A stretch of DNA of 64,000 nucleotides from Streptomyces sp. SAJ15 (GTDB taxonomy: Bacteria > Actinomycetota > Actinomycetes > Streptomycetales > Streptomycetaceae). This document shows, one piece after another, positions 8,196-18,535 of this stretch. How positions within the stretch are numbered: the stretch's first letter is position 1; every line of letters begins with the position of its first letter. Under the pieces are notes generated by a model. That model searched no databases. It was not told the origin of the DNA and saw only the letters and a program-made list of their open reading frames with translations. The stretch lies in NCBI RefSeq assembly GCF_007595705.1, contig NZ_NISY01000018.1, positions 43,235 through 107,234 of the forward strand, given 5' to 3'. The position numbers and the translations under genes were made by a program.

Positions 8196-9512
8196 ATGTC
8201 CGCGAAGGCAGTCGAACCCGCCGAGAACACCGACGCCGCCATCGAGACCGTCACCGCCCGCCGGATCATCGACAGCCGGGGCAACCCCACGGTCGAGGTC
8301 GACGTCGTCCTGGCGGATGGATCCCTGGGACGCGCGGCAGTCCCCTCCGGCGCCTCCACCGGTGTGCGGGAGGCCGTGGAACTGCGCGACGGAGACTCCG
8401 CGCGCTGGCACGGCAAGGGCGTCGACCGCGCGGTGGCCCACGTCAACGGGGAGATCGCGGCACACGTGCGCGGCCGGGACGCGGCGGACCAGGCGGCTCT
8501 CGACGCGGCGCTGGTCGCCCTCGACGGCACCGCCACGAAGTCCCGGCTCGGCGCCAACGCGATCCTCGGCGTCTCCCTCGCCACCGCCAAGGCCGCCGCG
8601 GCGGCCCACCGCCAGCCCCTCTACCGCTACCTCGGCGGCGCCGACGCCCACCTCCTGCCGCTGCCGATGATGAACATCGTCAACGGCGGCGCCCACGCCG
8701 ACAATCCGCTGGACTTCCAGGAGTTCATGATCGTGCCCGTGGGCGCGGACACCTTCGCCGAAGCCGTCCGCATGGGCAGCGAGGTCTTCCACACCCTGCG
8801 CCGCGATCTGCTGGCCGCCGGGCACTCCACGGGCGTCGGCGACGAGGGTGGCTTCGCGCCCGCGCTGCGTACCGCTGAGGAGGCGCTCGACTTCGTGATG
8901 GCCGCCATCGAGCGCACCGGCTACCGCCCCGGCGCGGACATCGGCCTGGTCATGGACCCGGCGTCGTCGGAGTTCTTCCGCGACGGGGTGTACGACTACG
9001 CGGGCGAGGGGGTGCGCCGCACCCCCTCCGAGAACGCCGACTACCTGGCCAGGCTCATCGACGCCTACCCGGTCGTCTCCATCGAGGACCCGATGGCGGA
9101 GAACGACCTGGACGGCTGGCGCGAGCTGACCGCCCGCGTCGGCGACCGCTGTCAGCTCACCGGCGACGACGTGTTCTGCACCAACGAGACGCTGCTGCGC
9201 GAGGGCATCCGCACCGGCGTCGGCAACTCGGTCCTGGTCAAGGTCAACCAGATCGGGACCCTGACCGAGGCGCTGGCCGCGGTGGCCACGGCCCACCAGG
9301 CGGGCTGGACGGCTGTCATGTCGCACCGCTCGGGCGAGACGGAGGACACCACCATCGCGGATCTGGCGGTGGCGACCGGCTGCGGCCAGATCAAGACAGG
9401 CTCGCTCTCCCGCTCCGACCGCACGGCGAAGTACAACCAACTGATCCGGATCGAGGAGGAGCTGGGCGACTCGGCGCGCTTCGCGGGCCGCTCCGCACTC
9501 CGTCGGGCGTGA
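8196..9512 (+). CDS. eno: Enolase (phosphopyruvate hydratase), probably a secondary copy
   Basis: 438 aa. ATG 8196 is preceded by GGGAAGGA. It interconverts 2-phosphoglycerate and phosphoenolpyruvate in cytoplasmic glycolysis. All family landmarks are present: ARRIIDSRGNPTVEVDV near the N-terminus, the GASTG loop (PSGASTGVREAVEL), GANAILGVSLA, MMNIVNGGAHADN, GDEGGFAP, the metal ligands in LVMDPASSEFF, SIEDPMAENDLDGW and TGDDVFCTN, the catalytic Lys in LVKVNQIGT, and MSHRSGETEDTTIADLAVA. It lacks the usual primary context (septum or ppGpp-linked genes) and instead faces a MarR regulator with a dedicated operator array. I therefore infer a conditionally expressed second enolase. A strong terminator follows. 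Confidence 0.93.
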   Translation: MSAKAVEPAENTDAAIETVTARRIIDSRGNPTVEVDVVLADGSLGRAAVPSGASTGVREAVELRDGDSARWHGKGVDRAVAHVNGEIAAHVRGRDAADQAALDAALVALDGTATKSRLGANAILGVSLATAKAAAAAHRQPLYRYLGGADAHLLPLPMMNIVNGGAHADNPLDFQEFMIVPVGADTFAEAVRMGSEVFHTLRRDLLAAGHSTGVGDEGGFAPALRTAEEALDFVMAAIERTGYRPGADIGLVMDPASSEFFRDGVYDYAGEGVRRTPSENADYLARLIDAYPVVSIEDPMAENDLDGWRELTARVGDRCQLTGDDVFCTNETLLREGIRTGVGNSVLVKVNQIGTLTEALAAVATAHQAGWTAVMSHRSGETEDTTIADLAVATGCGQIKTGSLSRSDRTAKYNQLIRIEEELGDSARFAGRSALRRA

Positions 9513-9536
9513 ACAGCGGGCAGAGCCAGAGACCAC

Positions 9537-9565
9537 GCGGGCCCCCGGATCGGTCGGGGGCCCGC
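9537..9565 (+). terminator. Enolase terminator hairpin
   Basis: GCGGGCCCCCG (9537-9547) pairs perfectly with CGGGGGCCCGC (9555-9565) across a 7-nt loop, 25 bp after the enolase stop. This very stable 11-bp stem is typical of Streptomyces intrinsic terminators. Confidence 0.85.
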
Positions 9566-9772
9566 TCGCGTGCCGGGAGGACACATCCTCCTGGGCCGTT
9601 CCGCGAGGGGACGCGCCGATCCGAAGAACGAGTAAGGCCCATGCTGTTGTATCCGGCGGTAACAGGGCCTCATTCTGCTGTCGGGTGGCGGAGGTCCTGG
9701 ACATCCACACACCCGGTCGCCAGGTCGAAATCCTTGACCGCGTACAACTGAATCCGTATCGGGGAGGCATGT

Positions 9773-11683
9773 ATGAGGCGGCTTCCGACCCGCCGCGCGC
9801 TCACCCTGGCCGCGCTCTCGGCTCTGCTCACCGGCTTCCTGCCGGCAGCGCCGGGAGGCGTGCACGCTTCGGCCACCACGGCGGCGACAGCCACGGGCAC
9901 GGCCTCGTGGGCGGGGCCGCTGTCGACCCGTGGCCGTTACATCGTCGACGCGGCCGGCAACCGCTTCAAGCTCAAGTCAGCCAACTGGGGCGGAGCCCAG
10001 GGCAGCTGGACCGGATCGGGCGACCGCGCCGACGCCGCGAACCATCACGCGGGCGAGAACTCACACCAGACGCCTCTCGGCCTGGACCGGACCCCGCTGT
10101 CCACACTGCTGGCCGACTTCCACCGTCTCGGCCTCAACAGCGTACGGCTGCCGTTCTCCAACGAGATGATCCACACCACGGCACCGGTCCCCGATTCGGC
10201 GGTCGCCGCCAATCCGCGGCTGCGCGGCAAGACCCCCCTCGAGGTGTACGACGCGGTCGTCGCGGCCCTGACCGGCGACGGCTTCGCGGTGATCCTCAAC
10301 AACCACACCATCACCGCGCGCTGGTGCTGCGGCCTGGACGGCAACGAACGCTGGAACACCTCCCAGACGACCGCGCGGTGGGTGGACGACTGGGCCTTCA
10401 TGGCGGCCCGCTACCGGGACGACAAGCGGGTGGTCGCCGCCGACCTGTACAACGAGGTGCGCCGCGACATCCTGGACGACCCCAACTGGGGAGGCGGTGA
10501 CCGCCACGACTGGTTCGCCGCCGCGCAGCAGGCAGCGGACCGCATCCTCACCCGGGCCAACCCGGACCTGCTGATCGTCGTCGAAGGCATCAACTGGACC
10601 GGCATACCGGCCGACGGGCTGCCCCACGACCGGCCGACCCTGACCCCGGCGCGGACCCTCTCGCACACCCTGACGCGGTCCGGAAAGCTGGTGTACTCCG
10701 CGCACTTCTACGGCTTCACCGGGCCGAGGCACTCCGGCGCGACCGGCATCGGGGAGACCCATGACCCGCGCTATCAGGACCTGTCCCGGGCCGAGCTGTA
10801 CCAGGTACTGCGTGAGCAGGCGTTCTTCGTGACGGACGACGGGACGCATCACACCGCCCCGCTGTGGGTAAGCGAGTTCGGCACCGGAGCCGGAGAGACC
10901 GGCGCCAAGGCGCGGGCCTGGTTCACCCACTTCACCGACCATCTCGCGGCCCAGGACACCGACTTCGCGTACTGGCCGCTGGTCGGCTGGAGCGGCGACG
11001 GGAAGGGCGACGACTTCGCGCTGCTGCGCTACGACACCACCGGGCGCCGGTCCGGGATCCTCGACGACGGAGACTGGCGGACGAAGGACTGGCGGAAGCT
11101 GGTCGACGCCCCCGCCCGCGGCGGACCGATCACCGCCGGGGCCCGCTGGAACATGCTCACCCTGGACCACGCGGACGCCGTGCGCTCGCTGCGCACCCTG
11201 GCCCAGGGCGACTGGGACCCGGGTGCCCGCAAGGGGGTCTGCCCCGACGGCCAGCGGCTCATCGGCCTGGCCCACACCGGGGGCCGCGGGCTGTGCACCG
11301 ACACCGGCACCGGTGATCTGCGGGCGGCGGGCGATACGCACACCGTGGTGCGCGACGAGCGGTATGTCACCGGCGGGGACTGGGCGACCGGCTACACCAA
11401 GCTGGAATGCCCGGCCGGGCAGTTCCTCATCGGCTACAGCCTGCGCGGGGCCGCGGTCTCCGCTGCCCTGTGCGTCCCGGCCCGCGAACGGCTCGCCCTC
11501 ACCGGCCACACCGTCTGGTTCGACCGGGGCGACAACCGGCCGGACGGCGACCCCGGCGGCGAATTCGCCCATGGCCGCTCCAAGGGGCAGTGCGCGAGCG
11601 GTGAGTACGCGGCCGGAATCGCCTACACCCGCCGGATCGGCTCCCTCGCGTCACCGGACGCGCTCCTCTGCCGCCCGCTGTAG
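9773..11683 (+). CDS. Secreted glycoside hydrolase family 5 (endoglucanase-like) with extra C-terminal Cys-rich domain
   Basis: 636 aa. A signal peptide (MRRLPTRRALTLAALSALLTGFLPAAPG) directs export. The GH5 barrel runs from about residue 45 to 450: YIVDAAGNRFKLKSANWGG, GLNSVRLPFSNEM, ILNNH, the acid/base Glu228 in ADLYNEVR, SAHFYGF, and the nucleophile Glu368 in LWVSEFGTG. The 140-residue spacing between the two Glu fits GH5 retaining enzymes. Residues ~460-636 form a second module with three Cys-containing blocks (KGVCPDGQRLIGLAH, LECPAGQFLIGYS, KGQCASGEYAAGIAYT), perhaps a wall or glycan binding region. The substrate is probably a beta-1,4-glucan or mannan and cannot be fixed by eye. It is monocistronic. 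Confidence 0.88.
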   Translation: MRRLPTRRALTLAALSALLTGFLPAAPGGVHASATTAATATGTASWAGPLSTRGRYIVDAAGNRFKLKSANWGGAQGSWTGSGDRADAANHHAGENSHQTPLGLDRTPLSTLLADFHRLGLNSVRLPFSNEMIHTTAPVPDSAVAANPRLRGKTPLEVYDAVVAALTGDGFAVILNNHTITARWCCGLDGNERWNTSQTTARWVDDWAFMAARYRDDKRVVAADLYNEVRRDILDDPNWGGGDRHDWFAAAQQAADRILTRANPDLLIVVEGINWTGIPADGLPHDRPTLTPARTLSHTLTRSGKLVYSAHFYGFTGPRHSGATGIGETHDPRYQDLSRAELYQVLREQAFFVTDDGTHHTAPLWVSEFGTGAGETGAKARAWFTHFTDHLAAQDTDFAYWPLVGWSGDGKGDDFALLRYDTTGRRSGILDDGDWRTKDWRKLVDAPARGGPITAGARWNMLTLDHADAVRSLRTLAQGDWDPGARKGVCPDGQRLIGLAHTGGRGLCTDTGTGDLRAAGDTHTVVRDERYVTGGDWATGYTKLECPAGQFLIGYSLRGAAVSAALCVPARERLALTGHTVWFDRGDNRPDGDPGGEFAHGRSKGQCASGEYAAGIAYTRRIGSLASPDALLCRPL

Positions 11684-11742
11684 CGGTCTGAGGCCCGGCC
11701 TCCGGCGCCCCGCTGTAGCGGTCTGGGGACCGGCCTCCGGCG
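11674..11742 (+). repeat. 35-bp tandem duplication spanning the GH5 stop codon
   Basis: CCCGCTGTAGCGGTCTG plus the following GC-rich segment (11674-11708) is repeated almost exactly at 11709-11742, with two substitutions. Copy 1 contains the GH5 stop codon TAG, and copy 2 carries a silent copy of it downstream. Each unit can form a small CCGCTGTAGCGG hairpin, so the pair may act as terminator or mRNA-end structure. Confidence 0.7.
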
Positions 11743-11911
11743 TCCGCCGGGGCGCGCCCCGGGATGTTCTTCGGCAGCGGGTCGTGGTCGAGGGCCTCGC
11801 GGCTACGCGCTTCGGCCGCCCGGCCTACACCTGGATCGCCGCCTTCCCGAGGTCGTCATAGGTTCGGTGAGCATGCCGGCATTTGACCGCTTTTCACCGA
11901 AAGGCCGCCAC

Positions 11912-13051
11912 ATGGCTCGTCGATGGTTCACCTCCACTCTGTGCGTGCTGGCACTCCTGGTGCCAGGGTCACTCGGCGCGGCCTCCGCCGCCGAGGGTGG
12001 TCGAACTCCCTTGCGAGTCATGACCCGCAACCTCTACCTGGGCGCCGACCTGGCGCCCGTCCTCGCAGCCACCAGCCCACAGGCGCTCGTCGCCGCGGTG
12101 ACCGCGGCGTACGCGAACGTCCAGGCGACGAACTTCCCCGAGCGCGCCGAGGCGCTGGCCGAGGAGATCGCCGACAGCGACCCCCACCTCGTGGGCCTCC
12201 AGGAAGCCGTCCTCTGGCGCAGTCAGACCCCCGCCGGACCGGGCAGCGCCACCCACGTCGAATACGACTTCCTACAGATCCTTCTCGACAAGCTCGCCGC
12301 CCGCGGCAAGCACTACGCGGCCGTGGCCACCGTCACCGTGGGCAGCGACTTCGAGGCCCCGCGCTCCACGCCCGCCGGCCTACAGGACATCCGCCTCACC
12401 GACCGTGACGTACTCCTGGCCCGCACCGACCTGCCCGCACGGGAATTCTCCGTGGCCAACGCGCAGGCCGCCCAGTTCCAGAACCTCGTGCCCATCTGCC
12501 GCCCGGCGCTCGGCTGCCCGCCCAACCCTCCGATCCAGATCCGACGTGGCTGGGTCGCCGCCGACGCCATCCTGCGCGGCCGCACCGTCCGGGTGGTCAC
12601 CACCCATCTCGAACCCCTCGCCCCCGCCGTCCAGGAAGCACAGACCGGCGAACTGCTCGCGGGCCCGCTGAACACCACGCTCCCGACCGTGCTTCTCGGC
12701 GACCTCAACTCGGCCGCCGGCGGGGTCGGCGCGACACCGGGAACCAACACCGAGAGCTACGACCTCCTCCTGGCCGCCGGCTTCACCGACGCCTGGACGG
12801 CCACCCACCCCCGCAAACCCGGCTTCACCTGCTGCCAAGCCGCCGACCTGCGCAACCCCACCTCCAACCTCACTCAACGCATCGACTACGTGCTCTTCCG
12901 CGGCAAGATCAAAGCCCTGGCGACCCATCTGGTGGGCGAGGCACCGGCCGACCGCACCCCCTCAGGACTGTGGCCCTCGGACCACGCGGGTGTCAGCAGC
13001 GTGCTCCAGCTGCGTCGGAGTGACACCCACACAGGAGTGGGACACCGGTGA
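11912..13051 (+). CDS. Secreted endonuclease/exonuclease/phosphatase-family protein
   Basis: 379 aa from ATG 11912, preceded by GAAAGG 8 bases upstream; the in-frame GTG 11867 lacks this. It has a Sec signal peptide (MARRWFTSTLCVLALLVPGSLGAASAA). The EEP fold is shown by VMTRNLYLGADL (metal-site Asn), LVGLQEAVLWR (metal Glu), VVTTHLEPL, LLGDLNSAAGG (catalytic D-x-N), RIDYVLFRG and PSDHAGVSSVL (general-base SDH). The family cleaves phosphodiesters: secreted nucleases, sphingomyelinases or inositol-phosphatases. The extra CxxxxGCPPNP segment suggests a disulfide. Nucleic acid or phospholipid substrates are equally plausible, perhaps for phosphate scavenging. Confidence 0.82.
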   Translation: MARRWFTSTLCVLALLVPGSLGAASAAEGGRTPLRVMTRNLYLGADLAPVLAATSPQALVAAVTAAYANVQATNFPERAEALAEEIADSDPHLVGLQEAVLWRSQTPAGPGSATHVEYDFLQILLDKLAARGKHYAAVATVTVGSDFEAPRSTPAGLQDIRLTDRDVLLARTDLPAREFSVANAQAAQFQNLVPICRPALGCPPNPPIQIRRGWVAADAILRGRTVRVVTTHLEPLAPAVQEAQTGELLAGPLNTTLPTVLLGDLNSAAGGVGATPGTNTESYDLLLAAGFTDAWTATHPRKPGFTCCQAADLRNPTSNLTQRIDYVLFRGKIKALATHLVGEAPADRTPSGLWPSDHAGVSSVLQLRRSDTHTGVGHR

Positions 13052-13060
13052 GAGGGCGGT

Positions 13061-14044
13061 CTACGGGCCCGTGGGTGAGGTGTCCGTCGGCTGGGCCTCG
13101 TGGGGATGGCGGCTGCGCCAGCGGGCGTACGCGGGTAGCTCGGCGCAGAGCTCCAGATAGCCGGTGCCGACGTCGCGCAGGATCGCCGTTCCGTGCGCGG
13201 TGAGCGGGCCGTCGCGATGCCAGGCCAGAACATGGCGGTACCACAGAGGGTTTCCGGCCAGCGGGCGGACGGTGGTGCCCGGGACCTCGATGAAGGTGGC
13301 CTGGCAGAGGCTGACGGCCAGTCCCGCCCGGACGAGTTCGATCAGCTGCCGCCCTTCGGCCTCATACGGGGTGTGGGGGCGGCGGTCTGTCAGGGCGGCG
13401 GCTGAGGCCCAGTATTCGCCGGTCCGATCGGGGTCGGGGCGCGGCACGGCCCAGTCCTCGTCCGCGAGTTGCGCCAGGGTCACCTCCTCCCGTGCCGCGA
13501 GCGGGTGCGTCGCCGGGAGCAGTGCGAAGACCGGCTCGGTGACCAGCGGGGTGAGGATCACGTCGGCGCGCGGCGGCAGCCGCTGGTCGGGGTGGTCGCC
13601 GAGGATCGCCGCCTCCAGGCGCCCCGCGGCCACGTCGTCCAGGAGCGGGGCGGGCGAGTACTGGCAGCGCGCGGTCACCTCGGCGCCGGGCAGGGCCTGG
13701 CGGACGGCCAGCACGAGTCGGCCCAGCAGCGGGGCGCCCACCGAGCCGAGCCGGATCCGCTCCACGGTCGCGGCGCGGCGGGTGGCGCGCGCGGCGTCGT
13801 CCAGGAGCGCGTCGATGCCGGGGAGGATGGCTCGGGCCCGCTGGATCACCAGGTCGCCGAAGGGCGTGGGCGCCGCCCCCGCCTTCCCGCGGTCGAAGAG
13901 CGCCCCGCCCAACATCGCCTCGATGCGCCTCAGCTGGGCACTGAGCCCGGGCTGGGTCATCCCCAAGCGGGCGGCGGCGCGGGTGAGGCTCCCGGCCTCG
14001 GCGACCGCGCACACCACGCGCAGATGCCGTACCTCCAGATCCAT
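13061..14044 (-). CDS. LysR-family transcriptional regulator
   Basis: 327 aa. The LTTR HTH is at residues 1-60 (LEVRHLRVVCAVAEAGSLTR, then LGMTQPGLSAQLRRIEAMLG), and a periplasmic-binding-like effector domain follows from about residue 90 (IRLGSVGAPLLGRLVLAVRQ, RLEAAILGDHP, VFALLPATHPLAAREEVTL). The C-terminus ends in Pro/Thr-rich sequence. It is convergent with the endonuclease gene (9 bp apart) and divergent from the secreted M6 metalloprotease at 14185, its likely target given LTTR habits. The effector is unknown. Confidence 0.88.
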   Translation of the reverse strand: MDLEVRHLRVVCAVAEAGSLTRAAARLGMTQPGLSAQLRRIEAMLGGALFDRGKAGAAPTPFGDLVIQRARAILPGIDALLDDAARATRRAATVERIRLGSVGAPLLGRLVLAVRQALPGAEVTARCQYSPAPLLDDVAAGRLEAAILGDHPDQRLPPRADVILTPLVTEPVFALLPATHPLAAREEVTLAQLADEDWAVPRPDPDRTGEYWASAAALTDRRPHTPYEAEGRQLIELVRAGLAVSLCQATFIEVPGTTVRPLAGNPLWYRHVLAWHRDGPLTAHGTAILRDVGTGYLELCAELPAYARWRSRHPHEAQPTDTSPTGP

Positions 14045-14140
14045 GGGCACCTCCCGATCCGCCAGCGCGTCGTCCGGCCATGGCGCGGATGTTATGGACC
14101 GGTGACAGCTTTCGGACAGGGCCTGGATCCCCGAAGAATT

Positions 14141-14155
14141 ATGTGAAATGTCACA
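14141..14155. promoter_or_regulatory. Operator-like palindrome upstream of the M6 protease, related to the Hyp-regulon motif
   Basis: ATGTGAAATGTCACA contains the inverted repeat TGTGA-AATG-TCACA. It sits in the divergent gap between the LysR regulator and the M6 protease, 30 bp before the protease start. The same ATGTGA core recurs upstream of the peptide transporter, the hydroxyproline operon and the GntR gene, so it may place the protease in that regulon. Confidence 0.6.
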
Positions 14156-14184
14156 CACCACAACGCATGGAGGTCCCTGAGGCC

Positions 14185-15429
14185 ATGAGGCAGTCCCCTC
14201 CCCCGGCGACGGCGCACCGGGTGGCCCTCGTCGCCCTGCTCGCCGCCCTGCTCCTGACGCTCCACGGCACCCCGCCCGCCCACGCGGCGACGCCGTCGGA
14301 AGCCTCACCCGAATCCGCGTCGAAGTCCGTGTCGAAGTCCGCGTCCGCCCCCGCTTCGGCCTGCGCCCTGCGCGGCACCACCGGATGGACCGACGAGGGC
14401 CACGGCACCGACTACTCCGTGTTCCAGCGCCCCAAGGGGACGAAGAAGGTCGGCATGATCTTCGTGGACTTCCCCGACGCGCCCGCCACCGAGACCCCCG
14501 CTTCCAGCGCGGCACAGATCACGCCCGGCACCGACTGGCTGTGGTACGCCTCCTACGGGAAGACCTGGCTGGACATCACCCAGCACCGGCGCTGGGTGCG
14601 GATGCCGCACACGTCGACGGACTACGGCTTCGAGCGCGGCCTCACCCACGAGACGCACGAGGCGTACATCAAGGACGCCGTGGCCGCGGCCGACCGCGGT
14701 GTGGACTTCTCCGGCTACGACATGGTGTACGTCGTGGCGACGAAGAACGCGCCGGCCATCTCCTTCACGCCCACCTACCTCCACGAGCCCGGCACGGCGG
14801 GCGTGGTCGCCGACGGCAAGCGGATCAAGTGGGCGGTGACCTTCGGCCAGGACATGTGGCACTGGGGACCGAAACTGGTGGCTCACGAGACCGCCCACAC
14901 CTTCGGCCTGCCGGACCTGTACGCGTTCGACGGCGCCGACGCCCACCGTCACGTCGGCGGCTGGGACGTGATGGGCCTGATAGGTGGCGCCGGACCGCAG
15001 TACTTCGCCTGGCACTCGTGGAAGCTCGGCTGGACCGCCGACAGGCAGGTGCGCTGCCGGGCCTCGGCGGGCAGCGACACGGTGCGCCTGACCTCGGTCG
15101 CCTACCGCGGTGGCACCAAGATGGCGGTGGTCCGCACCGGTCCCACCACCGCGTACGTCGTCGAGTCGAGGCGAGCGGTCCAGGCGGACTCGGAGGTCTG
15201 CTCGACCGGCGCGCTGGTCTACAGGGTCGACTCCTCCGTCCAGACCGGCGAGGGCCCGATCCGGGTGATGGACGCCAAGCCAACCGCCACCCCCGCCGAG
15301 GGCTGCCGCCCGCTGGACGACGCGCCGTACCAGGTCGGTGAGTCCTTCAGCGACCCCGCCGCGGGGGTGAGGATCGAGGTCCTGAGCGCGGACGGCTCCG
15401 GCGACACGGTCCGTATCACCAGGTCGTAG
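14185..15429 (+). CDS. Secreted M6-family zinc metalloprotease
   Basis: 414 aa from ATG 14185, with GGAGG at 14169-14173. A Sec signal peptide (VALVALLAALLLTLHGTPPAHA) is followed by a Ser/Ala-rich stretch and the catalytic region. Strand VGMIFVDFPDAP and the zinc motif HETAHTFGLPD (H234, E235, H238, then D) match the M6 pattern HExxHxxGxx(H/D); WDVMG downstream fits the Met-turn. The C-terminal ~130 residues are beta-rich with Cys pairs. M6 proteases (immune inhibitor A-like) degrade extracellular proteins. A control element shared with the hydroxyproline operon suggests it feeds peptides into that pathway (inference). Confidence 0.85.
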   Translation: MRQSPPPATAHRVALVALLAALLLTLHGTPPAHAATPSEASPESASKSVSKSASAPASACALRGTTGWTDEGHGTDYSVFQRPKGTKKVGMIFVDFPDAPATETPASSAAQITPGTDWLWYASYGKTWLDITQHRRWVRMPHTSTDYGFERGLTHETHEAYIKDAVAAADRGVDFSGYDMVYVVATKNAPAISFTPTYLHEPGTAGVVADGKRIKWAVTFGQDMWHWGPKLVAHETAHTFGLPDLYAFDGADAHRHVGGWDVMGLIGGAGPQYFAWHSWKLGWTADRQVRCRASAGSDTVRLTSVAYRGGTKMAVVRTGPTTAYVVESRRAVQADSEVCSTGALVYRVDSSVQTGEGPIRVMDAKPTATPAEGCRPLDDAPYQVGESFSDPAAGVRIEVLSADGSGDTVRITRS

Positions 15430-15447
15430 GCGGTTCCGCAGACACGG

Positions 15448-15478
15448 GTGCCCTGGATCCCAGTGGGATCCAGGGCAC
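15448..15478. terminator. Bidirectional terminator between M6 protease and peptide ABC operon
   Basis: GTGCCCTGGATCCC (15448-15461) and GGGATCCAGGGCAC (15465-15478) form a perfect 14-bp stem with a 3-nt AGT loop. It sits exactly between the convergent M6 protease and dppF-like stops and would end both transcripts. Confidence 0.9.
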
Positions 15479-15486
15479 CGCGTCGT

Positions 15487-16496
15487 TCAGAGCCCCTCGG
15501 GGAAGTGGCAGGCGACCTCCCTGGCCTCGCCCGGACGCGCGATCCGCAGCAACGGGGCCTCGGTCCGGCAGATGCCCTGGGCCTTGGGACACCGCGGGTG
15601 GAAGGTGCAGCCCGGTGGGGGAGCGGCCGGGCTGGGAGGGTCGCCGAGCAGGGTGATCCGCTCGCGGCTCCGCTCGGCCGCCGGGTCCGGCAGCGGCACG
15701 GCGGACAGCAGGGCCCGGGTGTAGGGGTGGGCCGGGGCCGCGTACACCCGCGCCTTGTCGCCGATCTCCACGATGCGGCCCAGATACATCACCGCCACTC
15801 GGTCGCAGACCCGCTTGACCACCGACAGGTCGTGGGCGATGAAGAGGTAGGCGAGGCCGAGCTCGCGCTGGAGCCGCTCCATGAGGTTGACGATCTGGGC
15901 CTGTACGGAGACGTCGAGGGCGGAGACCGGCTCGTCGGCCACCACCAGGCGGGGGCTGGTGGCCAGTGAGCGGGCGATGCCGATGCGCTGGGCCTGCCCG
16001 CCGGAGAACTCGTGCGGATAGCGGTCGATGTGCTCGGGGATGAGCCCGACCAGCTCCATCAGCTCCACCGAGCGCTTGCGGGCCTGCGCCGCCGAACTGC
16101 CCTGCACCATGAGGGGGTCGGAGATGATCCGGGCCACCGTCTGGCGCGGGTTGAGGGACGAGTGCGGGTCCTGGAAGACCATCTGCAGGTCCCTGCGCAG
16201 GGGTTTGAGCGTGCGCTGCGTCAGATGGCTGATGTCGCGTCCGTCGTACGTGATGGAGCCGGAGGTGGGTTCCAGGAGCCGGACGATGAGGCGGCCCGTG
16301 GTGGACTTGCCGCAACCGGACTCGCCGACCAGGCCCAGGGTCTCACCGGCCGCGACGTCGAAGCTGACGCCGTCGACGGCCCGGACCGGGGCTGAGCGGG
16401 CCCGTCTTCCGGGGAACTCCATCGTCACGTCGCGCAGGGAGAGCAAGGGCCGGGTGACCGTGGCGGTGGCGGTGGCGGTGGCAGGGGCGGTGGTGG

Positions 16497-16500
<4 letters not shown>
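15487..16500 (-). CDS. dppF: Peptide ABC transporter ATP-binding protein (DppF/OppF type)
   Basis: 337 aa. After a Thr/Ala-repeat N-terminus (TATATATV) comes a complete ABC ATPase: Walker A GESGCGKST, Q-loop MVFQDPHSSLNP, signature FSGGQAQR, Walker B LVVADEPVSALD, H-loop FIAHDLS. The OppD/F-type C-terminal extension has the Cys cluster GCTFHPRCPKAQGIC that can bind an Fe-S cluster in relatives. It is the last gene of a five-gene operon (SBP-C-B-D-F) and overlaps dppD by 4 bases. It drives uptake of di- or oligopeptides. Beside the Hyp operon, Hyp- or Pro-containing peptides are likely cargo. Confidence 0.92.
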
Positions 16501-17548
<1,048 letters not shown>

Positions 17549-17549
<1 letters not shown>

Positions 17550-18535
17550 CAGTACCTCACTCGCGGATCGATGACGGCGTACAGCAGGTCGACCGCCAGG
17601 TTGGCGACGACGATGAAGGTGGCGGCGAGGAGCGTCACGCCGAGGATCACCGGCTGGTCGCCGCTGGACAGCGCGCCGTAGAAGAGCCGTCCGATGCCGG
17701 GGAGCCCGAAGATGGACTCGGTGATCACCGCACCGGCGAGGAGGCCGCCCAGGTCCATGCCGAAGATGGTCAGGATGGGGGTCATCCCGGCGCGCAGCCC
17801 GTGCTTGACGACGACGGTGCGGCGCGGCAGGCCCTTGGCGCGGGCCGTGCGAATGTACGGCTCCGCCATCGTCTCGATCATCGAACTGCGGCTCTGCCGC
17901 GCGTACATGGCCGCGTACAGGACGGCCAGCGCCAGCCAGGGCAGCAGCAGGTTCGACGCCCAGTCCACCGGATCCTCGCCGAAGGGCACATAGCTCGGGT
18001 AGGGCAGCAGCCCGGCCGTCCGGATCACCCCGTAGATCAGCATCATCGAGGTGAAGTAGACGGGTAGCGAGGCGGCGGCGACAGCGCCGACCATCAGGGC
18101 CTTGTCGACGAGGGTGCCCTTGCGCAGGGCCGCGACGACACCCGCGGACAGACCGAGGGTCAGCCACACCACGGCGGCGCCCAGGGCCAGCGAGGCGGAG
18201 ACCGGGAGACGGTCCATCAGCAGGTCCCAGACGGACTCGCTGTTCTCGTAGGAGTAGCCCAGGCACGGGAACTCGCAGTGCAGCTCGTACTGGCCGGTTC
18301 CCATGGTGCGGCCGGTGAAGATCCCGGTGACGAAGTCCATGAACTGCCGCCACAACGGCTGGTCGAGCCCCATGTGCTCGCGGATCGCCGCCAGCCGCTC
18401 GGAGCTGCACGACTTGCCGCAGGCCGCGGCGGCCGGGTCGGACGGCAGGACGTAGAAGATGGTGAAGGTGACGGCGGCGATGGCGATGAGCACGCCGGTC
18501 ACCCCGAGCAGCCGGCGCACGATGTAGACGGTCAT
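17549..18535 (-). CDS. dppB: Peptide ABC transporter permease (DppB type)
   Basis: 328 aa. It opens with the DppB hallmark MTVYIVRRLLGVTGVLIAIAxxTF, then a periplasmic loop with GLDQPLWRQFMDF. About six membrane segments follow, with the EAA loop (MAEPYIRTARAKGLPRRTVVVKHGL) that docks the ATPases. It ends in the family-typical DPRVRY. An unusual Cys-bearing insert (AACGKSCSSERL ... LHCEFPCLGYSYENSESVW) lengthens the external loop. It overlaps the dppC-like gene by 4 bases. Confidence 0.9.

Noticed and set aside
11867..11911. Upstream GTG/ATG starts for the secreted endonuclease-like protein
   Set aside because: They would put charged residues before the signal peptide; ATG 11912 has a proper ribosome-binding site and begins the signal sequence.
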